A stretch of 12,297 nucleotides of DNA from Bacteroidales bacterium (lineage in GTDB: Bacteria > Bacteroidota > Bacteroidia > Bacteroidales > UBA932): assembly GCA_017551215.1 (NCBI GenBank), contig JAFZMA010000077.1:1-12297 (forward strand), in the 5' to 3' direction. Position 1 is the first letter of the stretch. Every line of letters begins with the position of its first letter. This document shows, in pieces, positions 1 to 7,476 of the stretch. A program made the position numbers and the translations under genes. The notes under the pieces were generated by a model. The model saw only the letters and a list, made by a program, of their open reading frames with translations. It did no database searches and had not been told where the DNA came from.

Positions 1-1673
1 AAGTCGAACAGATGGTGGTTGGATGTGTAATTGTTCAGGAAATAAGACGGCTTGCGTATATATGAGGAGAACTTGGCGGTAAGGTGGATTCCGTCCTTGA
101 CGGCCCAAGATGAGAATCTCATTGCCGCGTCCAGAGAGAAGTTGCCTTTGTAATATCCTGCTATATCGGCTTTTGCACGAGCGTTCCAGGCAAAGTATTT
201 CCTGAATTTTCCCCCTGCTCCAAAGTAGGCGTAGAGATTGTTGTAAGACTTGTTCTGGTTTCCGCTTATGAAAAATTCCGGCCGGAATCCGTAGAAGCTC
301 AGCATCTGGTGTCCGATTCCCCCGTCCAGGTTGGAGACTACGGACTCCGCGTTCCAAGGCTGGATCTTTAGGAAGAACCTGTTTTCCAGATTCATCACAC
401 GGGCCGAATCTGCCGTGCTTGTCGGATTCAGAAGGAAGATATCGCGGTACAGAGATCTTCCTATGGAGTCTGAAATGTTGTCCGTATAGCTTCTGCTGAA
501 CACCGTGTATTCCCCGTAATGTCCAAAGTACGTGACAGTTCCCTCTCCGGTGCTGAGAGTGTCTGCAATCTTGTTGCCCAGGGAATCTCTCTGGGCTTTC
601 CAGCGGATAGGGATTCCGTAACTGTGGGTTATGAAGAATGTGTTGCGGCGCATGACGGTATTAGCATTGCTGAGATAAACAGGGACTGTACGCACATCTA
701 TTGTGGTGTCGCTGATCATCTTGAGGTCTTCCACTCCGCCGTTCTCCTCTCTCTTGAGTCGGGAGAATATGTATCCGCCCTGAGCTATGTACTTCTTACC
801 CAGATAGTTTCCGGTAATGGAGAAGGTTCTGAAATCTGTCTTCTCGTGCTGGAGAAGTCCGCCAGCTCCATTCCTCTTGTAGAGTATGGAGAAGTTAAAG
901 GAAGGGCTGAAGTTCTGGGTGTGAAGGAACTGGATGTTGTCCTCGCTCTTCTGGCGGTTGGCAAACAGGGTACCGTAATATGCCAGTTCCGTATAAGGAG
1001 TCTTGGTGTTGTAAAACGGCATGCTCTCAGGCATGTACGTGTATGTCATGTATGGAGAGAAGAACGGGAACAGTTCCTCCTCCTGACGGTTGAACCAGTT
1101 GTAAGGCAGGGCCGCGCTTCCGCTTACTCCAAGATACTGGGCGTTTATGTCATCCCGGTGGAAAGGCAGGTCGTGGAAATGGTAGTTGAAGGTGGTGTCC
1201 ATCTTCAGGATCTCCTGATTGTTCAGGTAGGTATCGTGCTTCCAGGAGAATATCCTTGTGTACTTGATGCTGTCTGCAAACAGGTAAGTGTCAAGCACTC
1301 GCGGGGTGTTGCGGATGAGGCTGTCCTTGTGCTTGGAGATGCTGTCGCGCTTCATTTTCCTGAGTTCCTTAGGGGTGTAGACCTTGATCTGGGAGATGGA
1401 ATCCGCCTTTCTCAGAGAGTCTATGGAGAACAGGATTGCATCGCTGAGCCCCATTTTCCTTAAAGAATCCGGGCTGAGGTTAAGCTCATACAGAGAGTCT
1501 ATCATTTGCTGGTAGGCTGTCTTTACAATGGTATCGTTTGTCCTGAAGGCAAATCTTCCCTTTCCGCCAAGAGAGGATGGGCTGCTCCAGGCGCTCACAA
1601 GAATCACTGCCCCAATTGCGGAAACAGTGAAGAGAATTTTCCTCAGCGATGGTTTTATCTTGCTATTGCTCAT
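1..1673 (-). CDS. putative outer-membrane porin-like beta-barrel protein (3' part missing)
   Basis: About 557 codons are visible, and the C-terminal end lies beyond the left edge. The start is the ATG at 1673, with an in-frame TAA four codons upstream and an AAAGGA ribosome site five bases before it. Residues 12-29 form a hydrophobic signal segment (cleavage perhaps around SAWS). Residues 45-130 are rich in Ser, Asp and Lys with repeated 'DSL/DSI' motifs, a periplasmic-looking linker. From about residue 170 the protein alternates aromatic and polar residues like barrel strands, with stretches such as ALPYNWFNRQ, YNTKTPYTELAYYG and HTQNFSPSFNFSILYKR. These resemble the Bacteroidota 'putative porin' family (Pfam Porin_10), as I recall it. 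The role would be an outer-membrane barrel; the substrate is unknown. The start overlaps the end of the upstream nicotinate phosphoribosyltransferase gene by 11 bases, so the two are probably cotranscribed. Confidence 0.8.
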   Translation of the reverse strand, partial: MSNSKIKPSLRKILFTVSAIGAVILVSAWSSPSSLGGKGRFAFRTNDTIVKTAYQQMIDSLYELNLSPDSLRKMGLSDAILFSIDSLRKADSISQIKVYTPKELRKMKRDSISKHKDSLIRNTPRVLDTYLFADSIKYTRIFSWKHDTYLNNQEILKMDTTFNYHFHDLPFHRDDINAQYLGVSGSAALPYNWFNRQEEELFPFFSPYMTYTYMPESMPFYNTKTPYTELAYYGTLFANRQKSEDNIQFLHTQNFSPSFNFSILYKRNGAGGLLQHEKTDFRTFSITGNYLGKKYIAQGGYIFSRLKREENGGVEDLKMISDTTIDVRTVPVYLSNANTVMRRNTFFITHSYGIPIRWKAQRDSLGNKIADTLSTGEGTVTYFGHYGEYTVFSRSYTDNISDSIGRSLYRDIFLLNPTSTADSARVMNLENRFFLKIQPWNAESVVSNLDGGIGHQMLSFYGFRPEFFISGNQNKSYNNLYAYFGAGGKFRKYFAWNARAKADIAGYYKGNFSLDAAMRFSSWAVKDGIHLTAKFSSYIRKPSYFLNNYTSNHHLFD

Positions 1674-3198
1674 AGGATTCCTTTAATTCGTCGATTTCTC
1701 TTATGAGGTTGTTTATCAGTTTCATCTTAAGGTCGTAGAGCTCGTCCGAGATATCCACTTTGAAAATGTGAGGGTTGATAAGACGCCTCTCTGTCTCGTT
1801 GAAACTCTTGAGGTTATCGAGGAAGTACTCCCGTTTCTTTTCGATTGGCTCGTCTGTGTAGCAGATCTTTCCGTCCTTCATGGTCTGGTTCTGGAGGATT
1901 CGGTAAGAGTAGGTGCCTTTCTTGAACTTCTTCCTCTGTGTCTCGTCAAACTCGTTCTGGATCTTGAGTTCTTCTCCGGCCTCGATTTTCTTTGAAGTGG
2001 CGTCTCCCCTGAGGCAGGTGACGTCTGCCTTGAACATTCCGTTCTGTATTATACGGTAAGTTACCTGGAATCCAGGGTTTATGAGCTTTACTTTATCCTC
2101 GCTGCGCTTGAGGACCGGCTGGTCGTCTATCTGTACCAGCTTGTAAACGTTGCCGAAGCAAGGGTTGTGCTTGCTGGTTGCAATGGCGTCTCCCACTCCG
2201 TAGGAATCTATGCAGGCGCCCTGCTGCTCCAGTTCGGCTATCAGGTATTCGTCCAGAGAGTTGGTGGCGAATATCTTGCAGTTCTTCAGGCCGGCATTGT
2301 CCAGGATCTCGCGGGCCTTTCTGGAGAGGTAGGCAAGGTCTCCGCTATCCAGACGGATGCCGTAACCCTGTGGATATGAATCATCTATACCGCAGGCTCT
2401 GTAAGCCTTTATAGCATTGCGGAGGCCGCAGTTTATGGTGTCGTAAGTATCCACGAGGAGAATCAGAGGCTCACCAATGTGGGTCTTGATGTAGCTCTCG
2501 AATGCGGTGTATTCTCCCTTGATAGAGCAGCCGAAACTTGTAACGTAGCTGTGGGCCATGGTGCCGCTTGCCGGAGTGCCGAAGATTTCCGTAGTGAGCA
2601 CGTTGGAGGAGTTTGCGCAACCTCCTATGTATGCGGCTTTAGCTCCGTAGGTTGCGGCCCAAGGACCATGCGCCCTGCGGCTTCCGAACTCGCTGACGGC
2701 CTTCTTTGTGGAGCGGCATACGCGGCTTGCCTTGGTGGCAATGGCCATCTGGTGGTTCATGATGCAGAGCAGCGGGGTTTCCAGAACCTGGGCCTCTATG
2801 ATAGGGGCCTGAATGGTGATTACAGGCTCTCTCGGGAAGGCAACCTCTCCCTCCCGCATTGCATACACGTTTCCGGTAAACTTCATCGCTGAGGCATATT
2901 CCCTGAATTCCCTGTATCCTTCTCCAGGCAGGAATTTCTCGAAAAACTCCGGAGATTTTCCGCCAAGGTTGGCTATCATCTCCATTGCTTCCCTGATGCC
3001 GCTTACCACAGCCCAGTTGTTGTTGTCCGGGGCCTTGCGGTAGAACAGGTTGAAGTAGGCAATCTTATCCTTCATTCCACATTCCAGGAATGATTTGCCC
3101 ATCGTATATTGGTATTTGTCAGAGCAGTATGAGACATCGCTCATTACCTTAAGCAGGTTGTCTTCCTTTTCCATATTCTTGAGTGTACAATTATCCAC
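1663..3198 (-). CDS. pncB: nicotinate phosphoribosyltransferase
   Basis: This enzyme joins nicotinate and PRPP, helped by ATP, to make nicotinate mononucleotide in the cytosolic Preiss-Handler route of NAD salvage. At 511 aa it has the length of the long bacterial/human-type NAPRT. Visible family motifs are EFGSRRAHGP (170-179), GTMAHSYV (212-219, with H216 at the position of the phosphorylated His), VDTYDT (249-254), GIRLDSGDLAYLS (280-292) and DSYGVGDAIATS (331-342). The PRPP-binding region and C-terminal extension look intact. The longest reading uses a GTG at 3198. ATG codons at 3174 (residue 9) and 3144 (residue 19) are alternatives. A candidate promoter -7 box at 3216-3223 leaves only about 10 bases of leader before the GTG, so the ATG at 3174 is my preferred start. 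The stop codon lies inside the downstream porin gene. Confidence 0.93.
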   Translation of the reverse strand: MDNCTLKNMEKEDNLLKVMSDVSYCSDKYQYTMGKSFLECGMKDKIAYFNLFYRKAPDNNNWAVVSGIREAMEMIANLGGKSPEFFEKFLPGEGYREFREYASAMKFTGNVYAMREGEVAFPREPVITIQAPIIEAQVLETPLLCIMNHQMAIATKASRVCRSTKKAVSEFGSRRAHGPWAATYGAKAAYIGGCANSSNVLTTEIFGTPASGTMAHSYVTSFGCSIKGEYTAFESYIKTHIGEPLILLVDTYDTINCGLRNAIKAYRACGIDDSYPQGYGIRLDSGDLAYLSRKAREILDNAGLKNCKIFATNSLDEYLIAELEQQGACIDSYGVGDAIATSKHNPCFGNVYKLVQIDDQPVLKRSEDKVKLINPGFQVTYRIIQNGMFKADVTCLRGDATSKKIEAGEELKIQNEFDETQRKKFKKGTYSYRILQNQTMKDGKICYTDEPIEKKREYFLDNLKSFNETERRLINPHIFKVDISDELYDLKMKLINNLIREIDELKESYEQ

Positions 3199-3215
3199 AA
3201 TAACATATAAACATC

Positions 3216-3223
3216 CAAAGATA
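3216..3223 (-). promoter_or_regulatory. candidate Bacteroidota -7 promoter box for the pncB-porin pair
   Basis: Read on the minus strand this is TATCTTTG, an exact match to the Bacteroidota consensus TAnnTTTG. It would put the transcript start near 3209. I see no TTG-type -33 box 17-23 bases upstream, so the assignment rests on the -7 box and its position only. Confidence 0.45.
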
Positions 3224-3229
3224 CGGTTT

Positions 3230-3261
3230 TTTGGTTTAATGGTTGTGTTTTGCTAAATTTG
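3230..3261 (+). promoter_or_regulatory. candidate Bacteroidota promoter for the right-hand operon
   Basis: A TTTG at 3230-3233 fits the -33 box and TAAATTTG at 3254-3261 fits the -7 consensus TAnnTTTG, with 20 bases between them, inside the usual 17-23 range. The transcript would start near 3269, about 19 bases before the ATG at 3288. The box lies about 30 bases from the opposing pncB box, so both promoters share one 89-base divergent region. Confidence 0.55.
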
Positions 3262-3287
3262 TTGGATAGTAAGCAATACAGTTTTAT

Positions 3288-4709
3288 ATGAAGCAGCTAA
3301 AGGAACTATTTGAACAATATACGGGCAAGAAGGCCGTTTCTTGCGAGGAACTGCCCCAGAGCGGAAGCAACCGCAGATATTTCCGTCTTCAGGCGGAAGG
3401 AATATCGCTGATAGGGGCAATGGGGACAAGTGTGGAGGAGAACAACGCCTTTATCTGTCTGGGAAGGCATTTCAGGGAAGCTGGTCTGAATGTGCCTGAA
3501 GTTTATGTTGCCTCTCCGGACAAGGTTTATTACCTGCAGGAGGATTTGGGTACGGTTTCCCTGTTCGACGCCATTTCTTCCGGAAGGCAGAAAGGGTCCT
3601 ATTCCCAGAAGGAGGTGGCTCTGCTCAAGAAGACAATGGCACTGCTTCCAAAGTTCCAGTTTGAGGGAGGAAGGGCTCTGGACTATTCCGTATGCTACCC
3701 GCAGCCGGAGTTTGACGAGAGAAACATCTGGTTCGATTTCAACTACTTCAAATACAGTTTCCTCAAGACCAGCGGTCTGGATTTCAGCGAGATCCGCCTT
3801 TACGAGGATATGAAGAAGATGGCGGCGGACCTTCTTGGAGTAATGCGCGGAAACACTTTCATGTACCGCGATTTCCAGGCCCGCAACGTTATGCTCAAAG
3901 ACGGAAAGTATCCTTATTTCATAGATTTCCAGGGCGGACGGAAAGGGCCGTTCTATTACGACATAGCTTCCTTTGTATGGCAGGCCAGAGCTAACTATTC
4001 TGACGAGTTGAAAGATATCCTGATTTCCGTATACAAGAAGGAACTCAAGAAGTACGTGATGGTTACGGACAAGGAGTTTACCAAGAACCTCCGTCTGTTT
4101 GTCCTGTTCCGCACTTTGCAGGTTCTTGGAGCGTACGGTTTCAGGGGATACTTTGAGAAGAAGCCGCACTTCTTGCAGAGCATACCGTTTGCCATAGAGA
4201 ACCTGAGGAAACTCATCAAGAAACCGTTCACGGAATATCCTTACCTGCAGCAAGTTCTGACAGACCTGACAAAGATGCGCCAGCTCAAGGATCTGCGCAG
4301 GGATGTAACGCTTGAGGTTCACATTTTCTCGTTTGCCTACAAGAAGGGCATTCCTATGGACGACAGCGGAAACGGCGGAGGATATGTTTTCGACTGCCGC
4401 GGTCTGGAAAACCCTGGCAAATTCGAGAGGTACAAGACGTTCACCGGACTGGACGAGCCGGTAATCAAGTTCCTTGAGGACGAGGGTGGAATCAAGAAAT
4501 ACCTTGCCAACGTATACGACATTGTGGATCCTCACGTTAAGAGGTTTGTGGAGAGGAAGTTCACCCATCTTCAGGTGTCATTCGGCTGTACCGGAGGCCA
4601 GCACCGGAGCGTTTACTGTGCCCGCCATCTGGCAGATCACATTGCCAAGAAATTCAATGTGAAGGTTAAGCTGACCCATAGGGAACTGGATCTGGAAGAG
4701 GAAGTATAA
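3288..4709 (+). CDS. amgK: AmgK-like sugar kinase fused to a RapZ C-terminal domain
   Basis: Two domains are visible. Residues 1-310 are an aminoglycoside-phosphotransferase-fold kinase: SGSNRRYFRL (25-34) as the nucleotide loop, YLQEDLG (82-88) as hinge, YRDFQARN (193-200) with catalytic D195, and FIDFQGG (211-217) with the metal-binding D213. Kinases of this type next to a MurU-like gene are anomeric kinases for N-acetylmuramate and N-acetylglucosamine (AmgK) in cell-wall recycling. Residues 341-470 match the C-terminal domain of RapZ: SFAYKKGIP, VFDCRGLENP, FTGLDEPV and SFGCTGGQHRSV (431-442). The RapZ N-terminal ATPase is absent. In E. coli this RapZ part binds glucosamine-6-phosphate, so here it may sense an amino-sugar phosphate (inference). 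The gene is the first of the plus-strand operon; the next start follows 10 bases after its stop. The fold calls are firm; the exact sugar is not proven. Confidence 0.85.
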   Translation: MKQLKELFEQYTGKKAVSCEELPQSGSNRRYFRLQAEGISLIGAMGTSVEENNAFICLGRHFREAGLNVPEVYVASPDKVYYLQEDLGTVSLFDAISSGRQKGSYSQKEVALLKKTMALLPKFQFEGGRALDYSVCYPQPEFDERNIWFDFNYFKYSFLKTSGLDFSEIRLYEDMKKMAADLLGVMRGNTFMYRDFQARNVMLKDGKYPYFIDFQGGRKGPFYYDIASFVWQARANYSDELKDILISVYKKELKKYVMVTDKEFTKNLRLFVLFRTLQVLGAYGFRGYFEKKPHFLQSIPFAIENLRKLIKKPFTEYPYLQQVLTDLTKMRQLKDLRRDVTLEVHIFSFAYKKGIPMDDSGNGGGYVFDCRGLENPGKFERYKTFTGLDEPVIKFLEDEGGIKKYLANVYDIVDPHVKRFVERKFTHLQVSFGCTGGQHRSVYCARHLADHIAKKFNVKVKLTHRELDLEEEV

Positions 4710-4719
4710 TTTCTTGAGT

Positions 4720-5526
4720 ATGAAAGCAATGATTTTGGCTGCAGGCCTTGGAACAAGGCTGAGGCCGCTCACAGACGATAAACCCAAGGCTCTTGTGGAA
4801 GTGGCCGGCCGCCCTCTGCTTGAGTGGCAGATATTAAGGCTTTATTCCTACGGCTTTCCGGACATTGTAATCAATGTTCACCACTTTGGAGACAAGGTGG
4901 AGGAAGCCGTGAAAGAGTTTTTGCAGAGAGAGGAACATTCAAGCCTGAAGATACAGTTTTCCGAGGAGTTTGATTTACTCCGCGATACGGGTGGCGGAAT
5001 CCGCCATGCCTCCGACCTTCTTTCAGACGGGGAGCCATTCCTTGTGCACAACGTGGACATACTCTCCGATATGGACATAGAGGAATTTTACTCTGCCTCC
5101 TGCAGCAAGATGCAGGAAGACAGCGATATAATAGCGTGCGTTTCTGTAAGTGGAAGGTATTCCGACCGCAGGCTGCTGTTTGATGAAGAAATGCGCCTGA
5201 AGGGCTGGGAGAACATCAAAACCTGTCAGGTGAAGTCTCCTTTTGAAGACATTGCGGCTTTGGACGGAAAGGAAGACGCCCATTCCATAATTGAGGGAAT
5301 GGGGCTGAGGCCGTTTGCATTCGGGGGAGTGCACGTGCTGTCTCCAAAGGCTCTGGAACTGATGCAGGGCTACGGAGAGAAGTTCCCGATTGTAGATTTT
5401 TATCTTGAGAATGCATCTTCTTTCAAAGTCTTGGGCGAATACCAGGAAGATTCCACAATTATCGACGTTGGCAGGCTGGAGAATCTTCCAAAGGCGGAGG
5501 AATTCATGAAAAGCATGCTGGAATAG
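4720..5526 (+). CDS. murU: sugar-1-phosphate nucleotidyltransferase, MurU-like
   Basis: This 268-aa protein is a nucleotidyltransferase of the GT-A-like NTP_transferase family. Motifs are LAAGLGTRLRPLTDDKPKAL (6-25) for the nucleotide phosphates, LRDTGGGI (87-94), HNVDIL (110-115) with metal-binding D112, and FGGVHVLSP (201-209). Next to an AmgK-like kinase the expected reaction is MurNAc-1-phosphate plus UTP to UDP-MurNAc, bypassing the MurA/MurB steps of peptidoglycan synthesis; HddC-like GDP- or dTDP-sugar synthesis is the alternative. It lacks the C-terminal left-handed helix of GlmU. I chose the ATG at 4720; a TTG two codons upstream at 4714 would only add Met-Ser. The stop is 15 bases before the fabG start. 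Confidence 0.82.
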   Translation: MKAMILAAGLGTRLRPLTDDKPKALVEVAGRPLLEWQILRLYSYGFPDIVINVHHFGDKVEEAVKEFLQREEHSSLKIQFSEEFDLLRDTGGGIRHASDLLSDGEPFLVHNVDILSDMDIEEFYSASCSKMQEDSDIIACVSVSGRYSDRRLLFDEEMRLKGWENIKTCQVKSPFEDIAALDGKEDAHSIIEGMGLRPFAFGGVHVLSPKALELMQGYGEKFPIVDFYLENASSFKVLGEYQEDSTIIDVGRLENLPKAEEFMKSMLE

Positions 5527-5541
5527 GAAAAAGATTCAGTT

Positions 5542-6270
5542 ATGAAATATGCACTTGTAACCGGTGGCAGCCGCGGAATCGGAGCTGCAATTTGCAAGAC
5601 ATTGGCCAAGGAAGGCTATCCGGTAATCATCAATTATGTAAGCCGGGAGGATGCCGCTCTGGAGGTAAAGCGTGAGATTGAAAGCCAGGGAGGAACAGCC
5701 GAACTTCTTAAGTTCAACGTGGCCGACCTTAAAGAAACAGACACTGCGCTGGAAGGCTGGATAGCCTCTCATCCAGATGATTACATAGCTGTTTTGGTGA
5801 ACAATGCCGGCATAAGGAGAGACGGGCTCATGATGTGGATGGACGATACGGACTGGTACGATGTAATAAACATTCATCTGAACGGATTCTTCCACACAAC
5901 CCGCAAACTGATAACTCCTATGGCCAAGAAGAAATGGGGCAGGGTGGTAAGCGTGGCTTCCCTGTCCGGTATAAAGGGAATGCCGGGGCAGACCAACTAT
6001 TCCGCAGCCAAAGGCGGAGTGATAGCCGCTACCAAGGCTCTGGCCCTGGAAGTGGCAAAGAGAAAAGTCACGGTCAATGCCGTGGCTCCGGGATTCGTGG
6101 AGACAGACATGACAAAGGAACTGGACCAGAATACCTTGAGGGAGACAATTCCTGAAGGAAGGTTCGGAACGGCAGAGGAAGTTGCAGACCTGGTGGCATT
6201 CCTGGCATCTGATAAAGCAGGCTACATAACAGGTCAGGTAATAGAAATTAACGGAGGGCTCAACACTTAG
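5542..6270 (+). CDS. fabG: 3-oxoacyl-ACP reductase (FabG-type ketoreductase)
   Basis: This 242-aa classical short-chain dehydrogenase reduces 3-oxoacyl-ACP to 3-hydroxyacyl-ACP with NADPH. It has TGGSRGIG (7-14) for cofactor binding, NNAG (87-90), and the catalytic set N110, S140, Y153 and K157 (VASLSG and YSAAKGG), spaced as in E. coli FabG. The C-terminus carries the usual ITGQVIEINGG (229-239). Length is normal. Because it lies in a block with an ACP, ketosynthases and an LpxL-like acyltransferase, it is more likely the dedicated reductase of that pathway (the ApeQ role in aryl-polyene clusters) than the housekeeping fatty-acid enzyme; sequence alone cannot exclude the latter. Confidence 0.88.
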   Translation: MKYALVTGGSRGIGAAICKTLAKEGYPVIINYVSREDAALEVKREIESQGGTAELLKFNVADLKETDTALEGWIASHPDDYIAVLVNNAGIRRDGLMMWMDDTDWYDVINIHLNGFFHTTRKLITPMAKKKWGRVVSVASLSGIKGMPGQTNYSAAKGGVIAATKALALEVAKRKVTVNAVAPGFVETDMTKELDQNTLRETIPEGRFGTAEEVADLVAFLASDKAGYITGQVIEINGGLNT

Positions 6271-6273
6271 GCT

Positions 6274-7179
6274 ATGCCGGACTGGAAAGGTAAAACGGAA
6301 GGCGGAGACGCTAACCAGTCTTTACTGCTGCGTCTTCTAAAAAGGGTGGATATCAGGGTGATTTACTGTTTTCTCCCCTTTGCTGTCATCTATTACCTTA
6401 TTGCGGCCAGAAAGAGAGCGGGAGCCATCTATTCCTACCTTAGACACAGGCAGGGATTTTCTTTTGTTGGAGCCTGCTGGGGAACCTTCCGCAACCATCT
6501 GATGTTTTCCCGTTTCCTGATGGACCGTTTCTATGTGTATGCCGGACATAGGGACCGCTTCTCCGTGCCTCAGCTGGAGAAGGAGGTTGTGGTCAAGTAT
6601 TTTTCCACGGACAAGCCTCTGGTAATGGTAAGCGCCCATGTGGGAAACTTTGAGATATCGTCTTACGTTTGCGGCCATCTTCCTAAGAAACTGAATGTGC
6701 TGGCATTTGCAGGAGAGACTGAGCAGATGCAGAAGTTCCGCTCGGAGGCTATGGGAGTCAACAACATAGAGATGATTCCGGTGAGCGAGGACATGTCTCA
6801 TATATTCAAGATGAACGATGTAATAAGGGATTGCGAGGCTATAACCATGGCGGGAGACCGTATCTTTACCGGACGCCGCAACCACAAGTTCACCTTCCTT
6901 GGCAAGGAAGCCATGTTCCCTACAGGCATTTATACAATCGCCGAGAGATATGATGCAGATATAATAGCCCTGTTCATTCTGGGTACCAAGAAACTCTTCC
7001 ACTACAGGGTTCATGTAAGCCCGATAAAGATTTCTCCCGATATCAAAGGCAGGGAGGCAAGGGCACAGGCTTACGGACAGGCATACGTCGATATTCTGGA
7101 GAAGGTTGTAAAGGAGAATCCGCTTCAGTGGTTCAACTTCTACGACTTCTGGAAAATAGACGAAAGTACGCAGGATTGA
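6274..7179 (+). CDS. LpxL/HtrB-like lysophospholipid acyltransferase
   Basis: This 301-aa membrane-bound acyltransferase has one hydrophobic segment near residues 27-45 and the catalytic HX4E motif as SAHVGNFE (120-127; H122, E127). The LpxL/HtrB family moves acyl groups from ACP to a lipid acceptor at the inner face of the inner membrane. Other family-like features are AGDRIF, KFTFLGKEAMFPTG and the ending QWFNFYDFW. Such an acyltransferase is a regular member of aryl-polyene and flexirubin clusters, where it is thought to transfer the polyene chain onto a glycerol or sugar lipid. The ATG lies three bases after the fabG stop and the gene is followed by a 39-base gap, the widest in the operon. 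The acceptor cannot be read from the sequence; lipid A late acylation is the alternative. Confidence 0.83.
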   Translation: MPDWKGKTEGGDANQSLLLRLLKRVDIRVIYCFLPFAVIYYLIAARKRAGAIYSYLRHRQGFSFVGACWGTFRNHLMFSRFLMDRFYVYAGHRDRFSVPQLEKEVVVKYFSTDKPLVMVSAHVGNFEISSYVCGHLPKKLNVLAFAGETEQMQKFRSEAMGVNNIEMIPVSEDMSHIFKMNDVIRDCEAITMAGDRIFTGRRNHKFTFLGKEAMFPTGIYTIAERYDADIIALFILGTKKLFHYRVHVSPIKISPDIKGREARAQAYGQAYVDILEKVVKENPLQWFNFYDFWKIDESTQD

Positions 7180-7218
7180 AAATTTTTGGTAAATTGCGCC
7201 CCTTAAAGCTCAATTTGT

Positions 7219-7467
7219 ATGGATACACAGAAACTGAAAGCTCAAATAATAGATGCGTTGAACCTTGAAGAGCTTACGCCTGAGGATATTAAGGATGAAA
7301 CACCATTGTTTGGTCCTGAAGGATTGGGATTTGATTCCATAGATGCGCTGGAACTTCTGGTGCTTCTGGAGAAGAATTACGGAATAAAGTTCGCTGATCC
7401 TTCCAAGGCTAAGACTGTTCTTGTGAGCGTGGGAGAAATAGCCCGTTATATAGAGGCGAACAAGTAG
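7219..7467 (+). CDS. acyl carrier protein
   Basis: This is an 82-aa acidic ACP with the phosphopantetheine site GFDSIDALEL (37-46; Ser40). The preceding segment PLFGPEGLG and the DSIDALEL form are typical of ACPs from aryl-polyene/flexirubin clusters rather than the DSLDTVEL of housekeeping AcpP (from memory). It would carry the growing chain between the ketosynthase, ketoreductase and acyltransferase encoded beside it. There is no clear ribosome site or promoter in the 39 bases upstream. The next start follows 9 bases after its stop. Confidence 0.93.
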   Translation: MDTQKLKAQIIDALNLEELTPEDIKDETPLFGPEGLGFDSIDALELLVLLEKNYGIKFADPSKAKTVLVSVGEIARYIEANK

Positions 7468-7476
7468 TTTCCAGTA

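Noticed and set aside
519..1463. A 314-codon open frame on the plus strand within the porin gene
   Set aside because: It lies antisense to a gene with a clear signal peptide and barrel motifs, its translation shows no domain or sensible composition, and no promoter or ribosome site precedes it.
3306..4568. A 420-codon open frame on the minus strand within the kinase-RapZ gene
   Set aside because: It is the antisense shadow of a gene with strong motifs in two domains. Long antisense frames are common at this base composition, and no family motif is seen in it.
4714..4719. TTG start two codons upstream of the MurU-like gene's ATG
   Set aside because: The ATG at 4720 begins the family-typical N-terminus (MKAMILAAG); the TTG would add only two residues.
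7180..7218. Possible internal promoter (TAAATTGC) before the ACP gene
   Set aside because: Only four of the six fixed positions of the -7 consensus match and there is no -33 box at the right distance. The 39-base gap could still hold a weak start or processing site.
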